Shown: positions 9,301 through 19,963 of the stretch, in pieces
Layout: each line of letters opens with the position of its first letter
Numbering within the stretch: the first letter of the stretch is position 1
Source: Amphibalanus amphitrite
Taxonomy: Eukaryota > Arthropoda > Thecostraca > Balanomorpha > Balanidae
Direction: 5' to 3'
DNA length: 64,000 nucleotides
Assembly: GCF_019059575.1 (NCBI RefSeq)
Contig: NW_024882972.1
Coordinates: 62,001-126,000 of the forward strand
Made by a program: the position numbers and the translations under genes
The notes under the pieces: model-generated
The model's database searches: none
Told to the model about the DNA's origin: nothing
What the model saw: the letters and a program-made list of their open reading frames with translations, nothing else

Positions 9301-12250
9301 ACGTCATATTGCCGCCGGGAGGGTGACGTCATCGCCACAGTGCACAGTGGGCCGGCGCCCTGTCCGCGGCCTTCATGCCCGCACGGGCGCGCACGATTTG
9401 TCCGAGCGGCCATCGAGCAGCGGTCCGGGAAACACCTGTCGGGTGCGCCTGGTCCGGCCGAGTTTACTGCCGCCGCCCGCGGTGCCGGGACTGCCCCCTG
9501 CGCAATCAAATTAACGAAAAGTCCACAAATAGTCAGTAACGGACTCAATCAGTCCACAAGCTCGGCGCAATGTCCTGCACCGCGGACGTAAACAGGCGGC
9601 GCCGTGACGCCGGCGGACGGTTTACGGTGACACGCCGCGCGGCGGTCCGCGGGCCGCGCGCCGGTCGCGCCACAAATAGCCGCACTGAGGCCGCCCGCAG
9701 TAGGTACTTTATTCGCCTCTTGTTACACATACTGCCGGCGGGCACGCCGCGCGGCGCCGCCACGGCGTACGCTCCGCCGCGGCAGAGGCACCGCGCTGCC
9801 GGTCGTCGCCGGACGGTACTCGGAGCGGCGGCTGAATCACGCCGGGGACCAATGACCATAACCGGCCGTCGGACCGGCGTCACTCGGGCCGGCGTCGAAC
9901 GACGCGACCACCCGGCGCCTTGGCCAGCCGGCACCCATTACCGGCGCCGGGCGACTCTGGCCGAGTCATCGAGTCGCCGCTGTGTGACTCAGGGGGCTGG
10001 CTGACTGACTCGGAGGGCACAGGTGACGGTCCGGGGTGGGCGCGTCGGCGGGCCGTGAGCCGCCGTGACGCGCCGGCCGCATTCCCGGCGGCTGCATCAG
10101 CTGCGGCCGCAGCTGCCAGCTGGCCGGCCGGCCGTGCGTGGCGGCGGCGGCCTGAGCAGCATTCCGCGCCGCCCATTCATCGGACTGCAGCGGCCGGCCG
10201 CCGCCGCCCACCCGTTTCCGCTGTGTCGCGCGCGAGACATTCCGCGTGATGCCGAAATGGGCGGCGCCGGCTAATTTTGTCGTCGGCTGTGTTTAGATTC
10301 GGCCGTGGCGGTGGTCCGGCGGCCAACCCCACCCCGTTTGGTGACGGCCACGTCAGGCGGTGGCGCAACAGCGGCGACGCGCCGCCGCCGGCCGGCCGGT
10401 ACCGCCACTCGGTCATCGGCCAGTGCAGGAAGTGAAATGGGATGGAAGGTTTTCCTGTCGGACCATACAGCTGGGTCGCTCTTCTGAAGCTTTTCCTCAT
10501 TTCGATGTGGCATGCGCCGATCGCGGACAAATTCCCCATCTCAGCCGATAAAGGTCCGCTTTAGAGCGCCAATCGGCACTTTTCTCGGCGGCGTTGATAA
10601 ATGTTCCAGAACAATGGCCGGTGAGTGCAGTTTTAGTGACGGACTAATCTCGCTGCAGCATGTGAGCGCCCGCCGCCGCCGGCCGGCCGGGCGATGATTT
10701 CATTGGCCAGTGAGTCAGGGCGCCGGCCGAGTGCGCTGCGCCGCTCGCGGACGGAGCTGTTGGCCTGTGGAGGCAGCTCCGACCAGCAGTCCGTGCAGCG
10801 GGTGGTTCGCACCCCGTTCACAGTCAATAGCTCGCTCAGCCGCCACCCGTTACCGTACAGAGCAGACGATAATCGTCAGACTATGGGCGGCCCGCGGCAC
10901 CGACAGGTTCCCCGAGCCGCCCGCGGCCCGCGCGGCGCCCGGCCCACCTACCGCCGTGCACCTCCTTAATCCTTTGCGTTGTTTTACGACTTTCATCAGT
11001 GCGGTTTGCACCGGCGTTCCGAAACGACATGGCGTGCCATTTACGCGGCACGATTGAGTCATACATGCCGCAAATAAAACTGACAGCCGGAGCCGCAGAA
11101 AGCGCGTCAAACACGCCAAATCGTGTTCTTGGAACGGAGGTAGTTCGTGCTGCGCATAAATGTTTTCTAGATGTATGTAAATTCTGTGAGCAGGACCTCC
11201 GGTTCCCGTTTCTTGTCGGCTATCTTCTGTGAACCATCTCGCCGGCTCGCCCGCGGGCCGCAAAGACAGGCGATGACATCAGCGTGTCATCATCGTGCGT
11301 TGCGTCGATCTGTCGTGACCAGGGCGATGGGCTCTGACCGGTTATACATTCGTTATTTAATTGGCAGCTGACCGGGATCCGTTGTTGCACTCGCTCGCAG
11401 CGGTGCGGTGTGTGACCCTCTGTGCAGCGCCTGTAGACCGGTGTGTGCCGCGCACTGACCGCGTCCCCCTTGCTCTCCAGGTTGGCTGTCTGGCGGCGGA
11501 GTCGGCTCGAGCTCGCGGCGGCCGCAGGAGGTGTTGCGGGCGTCCTTCTCGCTGGAGGCGGCCGAGCAGCCCGTCGGCGGAGCGGCGCTGCGTCTGTGGG
11601 TGCGCAGCGGCCGCCGCCGCCGGCGGCCCGCCTCTCTGGCCCTGTACACGGTCGGCGGCGGCCGGCGGCACCGGCTGGCCGTCCGGCCGCTGCCCCGCGC
11701 CGCCGGATGGGTCAGTTTCAACGTCACCGATGCGGCGCGGCGGGCGTCGGCGCTGCGCGTGGAGCTGCGCTGCCGGCGCTGCGGCCGCCGGCTGTCGGGC
11801 GCCGCGCCGCGCCTGCAGCTGAGCCGGCGCCGCGCGCGACGAGTCCGCAGAGACACCGCCGACTTCCTGGGCCAGAGCGAGGCAGTGCGCAGCGGCAGCC
11901 CGGTCGACTGCGCCAACAGCCACGACAAAAAGTGCTGCCGACAAAAGATGGAGGTCAACTTCAAGGAGCTGGGCGGCTTCGAGCAGATCATCGCGCCGGC
12001 GTCGTTCCAGGCGTACCACTGCCGCGGCGGCTGCCCGGCCTCCTATAACGTGGCCAACGACCACGCCCTCCTGCAGGGCTGGATCCACGAGAAGCACAAA
12101 CAGGGCGTCAAAAACATGCCGCACGCGCACGCGCCCTGCTGCGCGCCCAGCAAACTGAGCGCCCTGCCCATCGCGCACTACGACGCGCAGGGCAAGGTGC
12201 GCATCACCTACTGGGAGAACGTGGTGGTCGAGGAGTGCCGCTGCTCGTAA
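136..12250 (+). CDS. TGF-beta superfamily ligand precursor, three exons (join 136..339, 5617..5737, 11481..12250); maverick-like or activin-type
   Basis: The three exons join in phase (204 + 121 + 770 nt) into a 364-residue secreted growth-factor precursor. Residues 1-24 are an Ala/Leu-rich signal peptide ending in VHA. The prodomain runs to about residue 232 and has possible N-glycosylation sites NTT (residue 69) and NVT, and the stretch LRLWVR typical of these prodomains. RARRVRR at about 226-232 is a proprotein-convertase site. The mature part is about 132 residues with nine cysteines: 252, 260-261, 289 and 293 (CRGGC, the CxGxC knot motif), 328-329, and 361/363 (CRCS end). The family forms disulphide-linked dimers that bind type I/II serine-kinase receptors. 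The extra N-terminal cysteine before CC fits the TGF-beta/activin/myostatin/maverick group, and LGGFEQII with YNVANDHALLQ recalls arthropod maverick from memory. The prodomain is short, so a missed exon is possible, but the phases close without one. Confidence 0.9.
340..5616 (+). other. Intron 1 of the TGF-beta ligand gene
   Basis: This 5.3-kb intron has AT-rich parts (400-1060, 3700-4300) and CpG-rich parts (2100-3300, 4400-5500). Long open frames in the GC-rich parts exist on several frames at once and have no recognisable domain. Apart from the minisatellite at 2201-2320, a CCG run near 2558-2583 and a CRE (TGACGTCA, 4863-4870), nothing definite is seen. Confidence 0.7.
2201..2320 (+). repeat. 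20-bp minisatellite, six units
   Basis: Six head-to-tail units of CTGCCGGGACGGAGNGCCGT with exact 20-bp spacing (starts at 2201, 2221, 2241, 2261, 2281, 2301). A further degraded unit follows. It lies inside intron 1. Confidence 0.95.
5617..5737 (+). CDS. Exon 2 of the TGF-beta ligand: prodomain segment
   Basis: The acceptor is a pyrimidine tract followed by TTTTTCAG|AAC (AG at 5615-5616), and the donor is GCGAG|GTGAGT (GT at 5738). The 121-nt exon encodes 40 residues beginning NTTAEEMEAVMEEYRRL plus the first base of a Gly codon. It enters in phase 0, as exon 1 requires, and leaves in phase 1, as exon 3 requires. The acidic helix-like start suits an N-terminal prodomain helix. Confidence 0.8.
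6487..6656 (+). repeat. Degenerate CCGGTGACCGGTGACGG tandem array
   Basis: Irregular tandem array of GACCGGTGAC and GCCGACCGCC pieces, many of them self-complementary (ACCGGT). The transposon at 6657 inserted at its right edge and duplicated the CACCG of this array. Confidence 0.8.
7281..7564. mobile_element. hAT-type MITE with GACTCC internal repeats, 8-bp TSD GTAAGAAG
   Basis: GTAAGAAG flanks both sides (7273-7280, 7565-7572). The ends are CAGGGTTGCGGAGTC and, in reverse complement on the right, GAGGGGTGCGGAGTC. The interior is almost all degenerate (GACTCC)n, giving Ser/Asp/Arg-rich nonsense frames. An 8-bp TSD with CAGGG-type ends is typical of hAT elements. It is 284 bp and non-coding. 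Confidence 0.85.
8210..8428. mobile_element. piggyBac-type TTAA element, doubled-core end only (fragment)
   Basis: Ends in CAGCAACTGCCGGGTTAA with a G-run/GTTGAAC/C-run hairpin inside it (about 8355-8384) and a second, inner core-like GGCAAACGG. The reverse complement of 8230-8428 matches 31051-31240. The other end was not found. Confidence 0.65.
9277..9331. promoter_or_regulatory. Cluster of three CRE sites (TGACGTCA) in intron 2
   Basis: Perfect palindromes TGACGTCA at 9277-9284, 9299-9306 and 9324-9331, each preceded by GG and followed by T. TGACGTCA is the CREB/ATF consensus. The near-helical spacing (22 and 25 bp) suggests a cooperative enhancer, but binding is inferred only. Confidence 0.5.
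11481..12250 (+). CDS. Exon 3 of the TGF-beta ligand: rest of prodomain, cleavage site, cystine-knot domain
   Basis: The acceptor is CCCTTGCTCTCCAG|GTTGG with AG at 11479-11480. The first two bases complete a Gly codon begun in exon 2. The exon encodes residues 109-364 and ends at TAA (12248-12250). It holds the Arg-rich prodomain end, the convertase site and the whole nine-cysteine mature ligand, so the hormone part is on a single exon. Codon third positions are almost all G or C, unlike the flanking repeats. Confidence 0.92.
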
Positions 12251-13379
12251 CGGCCCGGCGCGCCGGACAGACGAGTCGCGCCGCCGCAGCCGGCCGCCTC
12301 ACCACATTGGTGCTAGTCAGTCGTTCCAGGCAGTCATTTTTTCCATTCCATCTCATTGGTTTCAGCAGTTCCTGAGAGCAGTTCAGGCGGCGCCGAGCCG
12401 GGCCGGCCGGCCGCGCTGCAGGCCACTTTAAACCAAAGAGTCGCCGCTGCGGCCGGGCGCCGACCACTGCCGGGGACGCTCCCGGAGGATGCCGTCGTTA
12501 ATTTATTTGTGACCGAGTCAGCCGGTAGGTGGTTATAGTTGTCTCGCCTGCGGTGGGCGGCCGCCCGCGACACGCGCCGGCCCGACAGTGTTTGTGTACC
12601 GCCGCCTGACGAGGAGCGCACTGCTCGGCTAGCTGCTGTCTAGCCGGAGTTAGCGCGTCTCCGACCTGGTCTCATAGATCTTAGTGTGCGCCGCTCGTCC
12701 TTCGTGTCCGCCTCCCGCGTCGGCCGGCGGCGTGCCCGCGGACGAGGCCCTCGGGAGGCCCCTCCGGCCCGCGCGGCCCATCGGGAGGCCCCTCAGGCTC
12801 TGTGATCTCGCCGCCCCTGGCTGACTGTGATATATTTCTAAGCGCTACGTGCGTACTATGTGTAAGTGCAATTACCTTTGTGAGCTTATTTATTGCGTGT
12901 GTGAGGCCGTACGCGTGTGCTCGTGTCCAGCAGAACTGCGAGCGTCGCCCGTAGTCTCGAGATGTAGTATTTATTGGCTGGCGCGGCCACTCCAGCGATG
13001 TGACCACGTGTCGCCAGCGATGTCGATCGTAACCAATGGTCGTTTTGTGGTTGCCGGTTTTACAGAAAATACAGTGCGCTGCATTAGTGAAAGGCATGGT
13101 CATTTTGATGGCGATCTGAGAGATGACAGAGACGAACAGAGCAGTTACTATCGTCGCGTCACAAACACTGACACAGACACAGCGTTCAATGAATACCACT
13201 GGCACGGAATGAACACCTTTTCTCAAACACCATCGCTAACTGGGACAGGTTTCACGAATCCGAATGGAAGTAGCGTGAGACCGCGGCCGTTCCATGGTCC
13301 TTCAAAAAGAAGCGAATCCCGAAAGTCCGGAGATGAGATCACCAGGATTTTTTATCATGTCTTACCAGTAAGACACCTT
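12251..13379. other. 3' flank of the TGF-beta gene
   Basis: GC-rich to about 12800 (3' UTR plus flank), then mixed composition. No AATAAA or ATTAAA was found between 12251 and 13379, so the polyadenylation point is unknown. The open frame at 12849-13442 runs into a transposon end and is not credible as a gene. Confidence 0.5.
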
Positions 13380-13896
13380 TTAACCCACGACCCGCTGGGG
13401 TCCTGGATTTCCACGCCCTGCTGGGGGGGGGAGGGTGTTTGAGGCCCCCTCCAGCTTGACTCCTGGGTCACCTACCGATACGTGGTAACCGGCATTGAAA
13501 AGAACGTCCAAAATAAGGACGGAACACTCAGGTCATTTTTTAGGTCGGGTCAAATGTCAGATCACCAGAGGTCATCAACGGTAAAATGTTGCATATTTAA
13601 ACATTTTTCGAAACACTGGCAGTGAGGCACAGAACTCGGGAACCAATTGAGGCAGAGAACTCTACAGTGTCGTGGAAAAGCGCATTCGATGGTCCTTTTA
13701 ACCCTCTTTCTGGAGCGTGCCCTCAGAGTTGAACTCAGGTCAACGGTTTAGTCTTCAGAGGGCAAAACACATCTACAAAAAAGTTTTTCCTCAATAACTG
13801 TTGACTCAAGAGCGTCACGGCATTACTTTAGCCAGCAACGTGCTCCTCTCGTCGATACTCGTCGAATAAACCATAATTTGACCTTTAAAGATCATA

Positions 13897-15157
13897 TTAA
13901 CCCGAACCCCTAGGTTTTAGTATCGGACTGCGTCTGTAAATGGGTGTCATACCTGTGGGCGTTCAAATAAATACATACATACATACATACATACAACCCC
14001 ACTAGGGTCTGTGTATAACGCGCCCTACTGGGGGGGGGGGGGCTATTCATAGCCCCAGTCCTAACTCCAAAACTACTGGGCCGATCGTCAAAATTCAAAC
14101 AGCTTCTGATAGCCCCGGAAAACTGTCGAACGAAACCTTATTTCATTGACCTGGAGGTCATCGATGACGTCACAGGTCAGGCCAAAATGAAAATTATCGA
14201 TGCTTGTATTGTTCATTCACATTTTGGGCTCTGGCCGTCGTCCTTCATGTCAGGTCAGACTCATTTTTGGTTTGCACACCCGTGAACCGATGTTTTAGAT
14301 ACCTTGAGGGTACCAAACTTGTACTTTCATTTTCAGGTTAGGGTCAGGTCATCACATATCACGGAAATCTTATATCATGCATCGGTCACGTGACAAATGT
14401 TTTATGGTCCATTTAGGACATAGATTTCGAAGTCGATGTCGTTTATGTCATTCGAGGTCATTTTGAGTTGAAATTAGCTTAGGCCAGGCCACTTTCAGGT
14501 CAAAAAGATGAAATTTAAAAGTTAAAATTTTCAACAAAAATGTGTCTATCGGATGCAGTTTGAGCTTAGGAACACGATGGTGCTATTTATATTGGAGTAC
14601 AATATCGATTGCACACTGAAAAATGGATTTGAAAAATTTACAATTGTGAAATTTTTGCTATAATGCGTATAACTTCGCCATTTTTGAAGACATCTGGCTA
14701 CCTCTCGCTAGAGTAAATCATAAGCATGTGTTCTATCACATATATTTCGGTTTTTCGAAAAGACAAAACTTTTTGAAAAAGATAAAAATATGAATTTAGA
14801 ATTTGAATATCTAAGATTTTCAGAATATTCAAAATTTTGAAGATCCGAGATAGCAGTTTGATGGCGCAGTCTATTCTGAGTCGCTGCATGCAAATAAATT
14901 GGATCTAGCATAAAAACTGAGCTCTTGGGAGCGATTGCCGTGGTTCAATGTTTTGCGTCGAAATCGGCCGAACATGACGTCACTCTTACGTCATTTCTGG
15001 CCGACCTTTATATGAAGTTCATATTTTGACACAAGGTGTCAAATTGATGCCACCGAAGGTACTCCAAGTTTGGCGTCGATACGTTCAGCGATTTAGAAGT
15101 TATTGCAGAAAAACGGAAGGGAGCTATGAATAGGCCCCCCAGAGGGGGGGGGGTTAA
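13897..15157. mobile_element. piggyBac-type TTAA element, family B, nested in family A
   Basis: Bounded by TTAACCC (13897) and GGGTTAA (15157), and the family A sequence is continuous on either side. In reverse complement it matches 35771-36962 nearly end to end, including the CTATTCATAG loop and the block naming TGTCACGTGACC-type sites. Its doubled-core end is broken by the (CATA)n insert at about 13911-13996. Confidence 0.8.
13911..13996 (+). mobile_element. Short retroposon 3' tail with (ATAC)n end
   Basis: About 85 bp ending GGGCGTTCAAATAAATAC followed by about seven ATAC units. It splits the terminal core of the family B element. A non-coding stub with a simple-repeat tail is what a 5'-truncated LINE or SINE copy leaves. 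The source family is not identified. Confidence 0.5.
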
Positions 15158-15303
15158 TTTGAAAGCTTAAAATCAGGTCAAGGTCATGACCTGACCGGAA
15201 AAGGTCATGTTGCATATCAATTGATCCATTTGGCGAGCCAAAGACATCGAAGGCATTTTCATTGCTCTAGCATAGGTACTTAATTGCTTACCTCTATCAG
15301 AAG

Positions 15304-15661
15304 TTTTTTTTTAATTTTTATATAAATTTAGTCCGAATCTTTTGATGGGAAGGATTCACAAGGACAGAGCCACCGCTAAGCGAAGCTTGTTGCGATGACC
15401 CTGCCCTCTACCCTCCGATCGCGCAATTCCGATTCTATGGCAGAATTTAGAGTCCAAAGTTTAACGTGCGCACAAAGCCGCGCACGGCCGGTCCCTTCGC
15501 TGACTTCGCCTGGCTACGGCCTGCCACCAACCGCAACCATACCTGTCAGGAGGCCCATAAATGTCGAGCGCCTGTCGCGCTTCGAACCCGGACTGTCATA
15601 ACCGGGAACACGTGCTCTCACCACGCGGAGTCCAACGCTCTAACCAACTGAGCTACGGGAC
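15304..15661 (-). mobile_element. tRNA-derived SINE, copy 1 (minus strand)
   Basis: Read on the minus strand, the head is tRNA-like (CCCGTAGCTCAGTTGGTTAG as A box, GGGTTCGAAGC as B box), then about 230 bp of body, then an A-rich tail (T-run at 15304-15312). It is nearly identical to 25863-26213 over the whole length. The body happens to have a 68-codon open frame in both copies, which is not taken as a gene. It sits inside the family A element at 13380. Confidence 0.9.
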
Positions 15662-15999
15662 CGGCTTAGTTATTAGCGAATCACTGTTAGATACATCCGC
15701 GACCTGAGATGACCTCAGGGAGTGACAGGAACATTACGGGGGGGGGGGGGGGTCACGAGTGCCATTTTTCGGTTCAGCGTGTCATTGTTACTCGTAATTT
15801 GGAGTTTGAAAATGTTTAGAACGACGTTCGTCTAAAAGAGGCGCCCTTCAATTTTCTCACATTCACTTATAATGGAGAGGTCGCAAAATTGACCTAACCT
15901 TGGATCACCGATACCGAAATTCCGAGATATGCATTTTGTACATATTGTTGCTCTTATCAATTGCTGAAAGTTTCAAAGATGAGCTTTTCGCGAGAAAAA

Positions 16000-16390
16000 A
16001 AATCAGGACGCGGAGTAGGTCACAGGCCAGGTCAAGGTTGGGTCAAGGATAAAAAAGTAAAAATTGCTACATTACTGGCTTTGTAGCCCAGCTCGCGAAA
16101 AGAGGACTAAGATTCTCACCCAGAACGCGTTCTTAGGGTATCAAGACGAGATGTAATACAAAAATATCAAACAAAGGTCAGGTCATATCAAACACGAACT
16201 ATTGAATAGGATATGTGCGAAACACGTTTTATTGGTCACTTTGCTCATGGAAATTTCAGGAAAGACGTCACATTGATGCATTAAAAGCTAGAGTTTGACG
16301 TAGCTGGCATGAAGCGTTTATGTTTCAGTTGTTGTTGAAATCCGGAGGGAAGGGAGGTAATACCCTCATCCAGCGGGGCGCAGGTATACT
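16000..16390. mobile_element. Fragment of a piggyBac-type TTAA element (family C-like)
   Basis: Contains the blocks GCGTTCTTAGG..ATCAAGACGAG and CGAAACACGTTTTATTGGTCA, seen also at about 39520-39660. It ends in a decayed terminus AGGTAATACCCTC..CCAGCGGGGCGCAGG that resembles the doubled-core end without its TTAA. Confidence 0.55.
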
Positions 16391-16439
16391 TTTTACACCA
16401 AGCTAGTATTACGTTGCTTTTACCGGCATCGCGTTTCTC

Positions 16440-16860
16440 TCGCTGAGACGCGTTGACTGTTGACAACAGTTTAAGGTCACGGAAAAGGTCATGCTGCATA
16501 TCAGTCGATTTGCATCGTTGAGCTGAACGCATCAAAGGTGTTTTCATCGCTCTAGCAGTAGCTTGTCTCTAGCAAAAGTTATTGTAAAAGAAAACTGCTG
16601 GAGACCTTTCATAAATTGAGATGACCCCAGTGACATAAAGAGGGGTCATGTGTGCAGTTTTCTGATTCAGTGTGTAATGTTTACCTATATCCTTATGTTT
16701 GACTGTGTTTAGTATGACTTTTGTCCAAGAAAGAGCAGTTGAACTGTCTCCCATTGAGTTATAATGGATAGCTCGCAAATTGACCTGACCTTAGGTCACC
16801 AATATCAAAATTCCGAGATAGATAGATATTGTTGGTACTGATTCTTTCGTGCAATACCCC
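16440..16860. mobile_element. Second family A fragment
   Basis: Matches the inner part of 18356-19531 (AAAGGTCATGCTGCATATCAG..GACCTTAGGTCACCAATATC) but is more diverged than the copy just upstream. No ends remain. Confidence 0.6.
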
Positions 16861-17800
16861 GAATTCCAAACCTCTAGGATATAACCTGTAGGAATGACAG
16901 AATTACAAGAAGCATAGAGGTATGGTCGCTAACTTGATCTGGTTACCGGATCTCACCTGTCCTTGGGTTAAAAATTTCACACACTATACGAAATGTATGC
17001 AACATAAGCTATATTATATTGAGTTTCGCTTTACACGAAAAAAAAACTCGAGTGTGGCCAAAAGCGACCCCTCCCCCCTCTTCACCATGGCTTATTTCAA
17101 ATAAATTAGCGATCTCCTTTTAAAAAAAAAAAATACATCTAAGCAAACAGGTCACCTTGGGGGGATTTCGCATGCATTTTCCTTTCCAGCAGAAGAAATC
17201 TGGTGAGCCGGAGGAGCTCGTCGGATGTAGTGTATGCTATTGGTTGTCGGATTTGACCGATTGGCGGCACTCCCCAGGAATATCCAGCTATAACTGCCAG
17301 TGAGCAGTGTTTACCCTGTACTCTGTGCCGGACGCAGCTGTCCCACAATGGAAGACGCCCCACTCATTGTGCCACTTCCTGTCAGTGGATGGGTCCATGG
17401 GTTTACATACACGGAGACACACACACGCCATCTCAGCGAACCGGCTGAGGAAACCTGCCGCTCTCAGAGCCGCCATTAAGGACGGCACTTTTACTACCGT
17501 GAATGAAAGGTGTGTCTCCGCTCTCACAGAGCGGCGTCATTGACTGTTGACATTAGTCACCTCAGCGTGCCCTATCCGTCTCACAAAGACGCATATGCAT
17601 AATCACGGTCACATGTGTCTCGGAACAGGAAATGCGATGCTCATTTCGAGCTTGCTCTTTTTCCTCTTGCTTCATAGCCCCGAACGTAGGAAGCGGAAAC
17701 GCCAAATTATTCCACGACAATGGCTTTGGGTTGATCATAATGCATCGAGACAAGGGAACGCCGATCTTTTATGCAGCCTTAGCGAAGAAAGGCTCAAGTG
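16861..17800. other. Interval with no recognised gene
   Basis: Mixed-composition DNA. Short open frames only, no conserved domain, no clear repeat ends. Confidence 0.6.
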
Positions 17801-17980
17801 AATGGAAATCAGATGGAATACGAGTAACCGCTCGTAGTAACCGTTTGCTCATAACTTAAGTAAGCTAAAAACAAATTCATGTTTTTTTTTAGCAAATCAA
17901 AATCCATTTGTTCTGTATGGATTTGTTTTAAGCTTACTTTAATTATGAGCAAAAGGTTACTATTCCATCTGATTTCCATT
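17801..17980. repeat. Fold-back (inverted repeat) of about 180 bp
   Basis: The left arm begins AATGGAAATCAGATGGAATA (17801) and its reverse complement ends the right arm (17980). The arms continue through GTAACC.TTTGCTCATAA and TAAGCTTAAAACAAAT with small mismatches around a roughly 20-base loop at about 17880. It is too long and uneven for an ordinary microRNA precursor, so a hairpin MITE is more likely. Confidence 0.8.
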
Positions 17981-18355
17981 ATAATCATAATCATGCTAAA
18001 AAAACGTTTCACACCATTCAAGCTCAAGAGAAGGTCTATCATAGATGGGTGGGATACAAAATTGAGAAAAAAGTGCTTTCCCTGTCCCCTGAACCAATGC
18101 TCAGGTTAGTACCTAAAACCATTTTCAGAACATTATTTGAGTAACGACTTAAATGACAGATTATGATCATTGATCAAATATTATTCGTTAACGTAAACAT
18201 TTTAATTGCACATAAAAGTTGCAAGTACCTATAGTTACACAAAAAAACAATAATTGCGTTAAGCGCAGCAGTTTGTTGTTGTGGAAATCTTAAACGATCA
18301 TTTACGGAGCTTTTATGCCAACGTATCTTTTTCGCCGCACCATTATACTAATACC
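17981..18355. other. Interval with no recognised feature
   Basis: AT-rich sequence between the fold-back and the family A element. Nothing definite is seen. Confidence 0.6.
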
Positions 18356-19531
18356 TTAACCCGCGCCGGGCCGGTGCTCTGAGATTCCGCGCCGGGCCGG
18401 GGGGGGGGGGGGGTGTCTGAACACCCCCTCCCCCCGTCTAACTCGGCTCCTGGGCCACGTAGCGACACGCGGTAAGCGGCAATCGAAAGAACGTCTAAAA
18501 TAAGGACGAAAACACTTCGGTCATTTTTTGAGTCAGGTCAAAGGTCAGGTCACCAGAGGTCACCAAAGGTAAAATGTTGACTATTTCAACATTTTGGAAA
18601 CTGCCAACGGCTATCTCGGGAACCGATAGAGCTACAGCGCCGCGGAAAAGCGCATTCGATAGCCCTTTTACAGAGCTTTCTGAGTTATGTTCTCAAATTT
18701 GACCTCAGGTCAACGGTTTAGCCTCCAGAGGGCAAAAACTTCAAAAATAGCCGTTTTTACGAAAAGTGTTTTTTTGACAATAACTTTTGACTCAAAAGAG
18801 CCATGACATTACTTTTGCCAGCATCGTGTTCCTCTCGTCGAGACGCGTCGAATGAACTATAATTTGACCTTGAAAGGTCAGCTTGAAAATTTGACCTCAG
18901 GTCAAGGTCATGACCTGACCGGAAAAGGTCATGTTGCATATCAGTCGATCTGCAACGTCGAGCCAAACACATCTAAGGCGTTTTCAGCGCTCTAGCACGC
19001 CTCTATCAGAAGTTATTAGCGAAAAACTGATAGATTCTGTTCGTGACCTGAGATGACCTCGGGGACATAACACGGGGTCACAGTTGCCATTTTGCGGCTC
19101 AGTGTGTCAATTGTACCTATATCTCGATGTTTGAGAGTGTCTAGAATAGCGTTCGTGCAAAACAGACGCTTTTCAATTTTCTCCCATTGACTTATAATGG
19201 AGAGGCCGCAAAATTGACCTGACCTTAGGTCACCGATATCAAAATTCCGAGATATACATTTTGTAGATATAGTTGCTCTTATCAATCGCTGAAAGTTTCA
19301 AGGCAATCGATCAATCGGTGTAGCTATGACGAGCATTCCTATTTTTTCTGAGGTGAGGTCACTTGGCGTGACCTGGTGACCTGACCTAAGGCGACCTGGG
19401 TCTGAAATTTTCACAACATGTGCGGAAAAGATGCACGAACAGGTGTGCTAAAAACGGTTTGAGATATCTGCGAAAAACCGCAGGGGGGGGGTGTTCAAAC
19501 ACCCCCCCCCCCCCGGCCCCGCGCGGGTTAA
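18356..19531. mobile_element. piggyBac-type TTAA element, family A, complete ends
   Basis: Left TTAACCCGCGCCGGGCCGG carries the terminal core twice (outer copy, 15-bp spacer, inner copy), then a G-run, the loop GTGTCTGAACAC and a C-run. The right end has a single core, GCGCGGGTTAA, with the loop GTGTTCAAACAC. It is 1176 bp including both TTAA copies, with no reading frame of substance. The interior has AGGTCA/TGACCT half-sites throughout, including the palindrome AGGTCATGACCT (18905-18916). Copies: 45245-46444 (opposite orientation) and the broken ones at 13380 and 56302. Confidence 0.85.
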
Positions 19532-19963
19532 AATATGAGCTTCTTCGAATCCTCCCTGTGCACGAGGGGGTGCACAGGGGATCCCCTCGCCCCTATTCTC
19601 GCCCCTATTCTCGCCCCTATTCAATATGAGCTTCTTCGAATCCCCTCGCCCCTATTGGTGTTTTGCCAGCCGCCAGGCCAGCCTAAGGCGACGGGGGTCC
19701 GTTGGACCTCCCCCTTCCGTTTGGCCCCTAATCAAGCTAGAACTTCACGGGGAAAAAAGAGCGCGTTGTCCGTGACGAAAGGAGGCCGATGATACCCAAT
19801 TCTAAGGTCATAGGTTATTGGTTGACCTTCAAGGTCAGGTTAATGACTCAAAAGTCGGGAAAATCGGGACCTGTCAGAAATTCCTAGTGAGGTTGTTAAT
19901 GGTTTTGCGGGGTGATGATCACGAACTTCATGCTAGTTTTATCACAGATGATGTCTTCATGAA

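Larger units (their letters stand above)
5738..11480 (+). other. Intron 2 of the TGF-beta ligand gene
   Basis: This 5.7-kb intron is mostly CpG-rich host DNA (5740-6640, 8890-11000). It is split by a 2.2-kb transposon (6657-8881) that is clearly more AT-rich. It contains no convincing extra exon. A triple CRE lies at 9277-9331. Confidence 0.7.
13380..15995. mobile_element. piggyBac-type TTAA element, family A, interrupted copy
   Basis: The doubled-core end starts TTAACCCACGACCCGC at 13380. The following 500 bp track the intact copy at 18356-19531 (same order of AGGTCA blocks, AGAACGTC and GCGCATTCGAT). The element is split by a family B copy (13897-15157) and by a SINE (15304-15661), then resumes at 15662. 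The right end is lost. A G-run of about 15 replaces a short G stretch near 15740. Confidence 0.75.
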
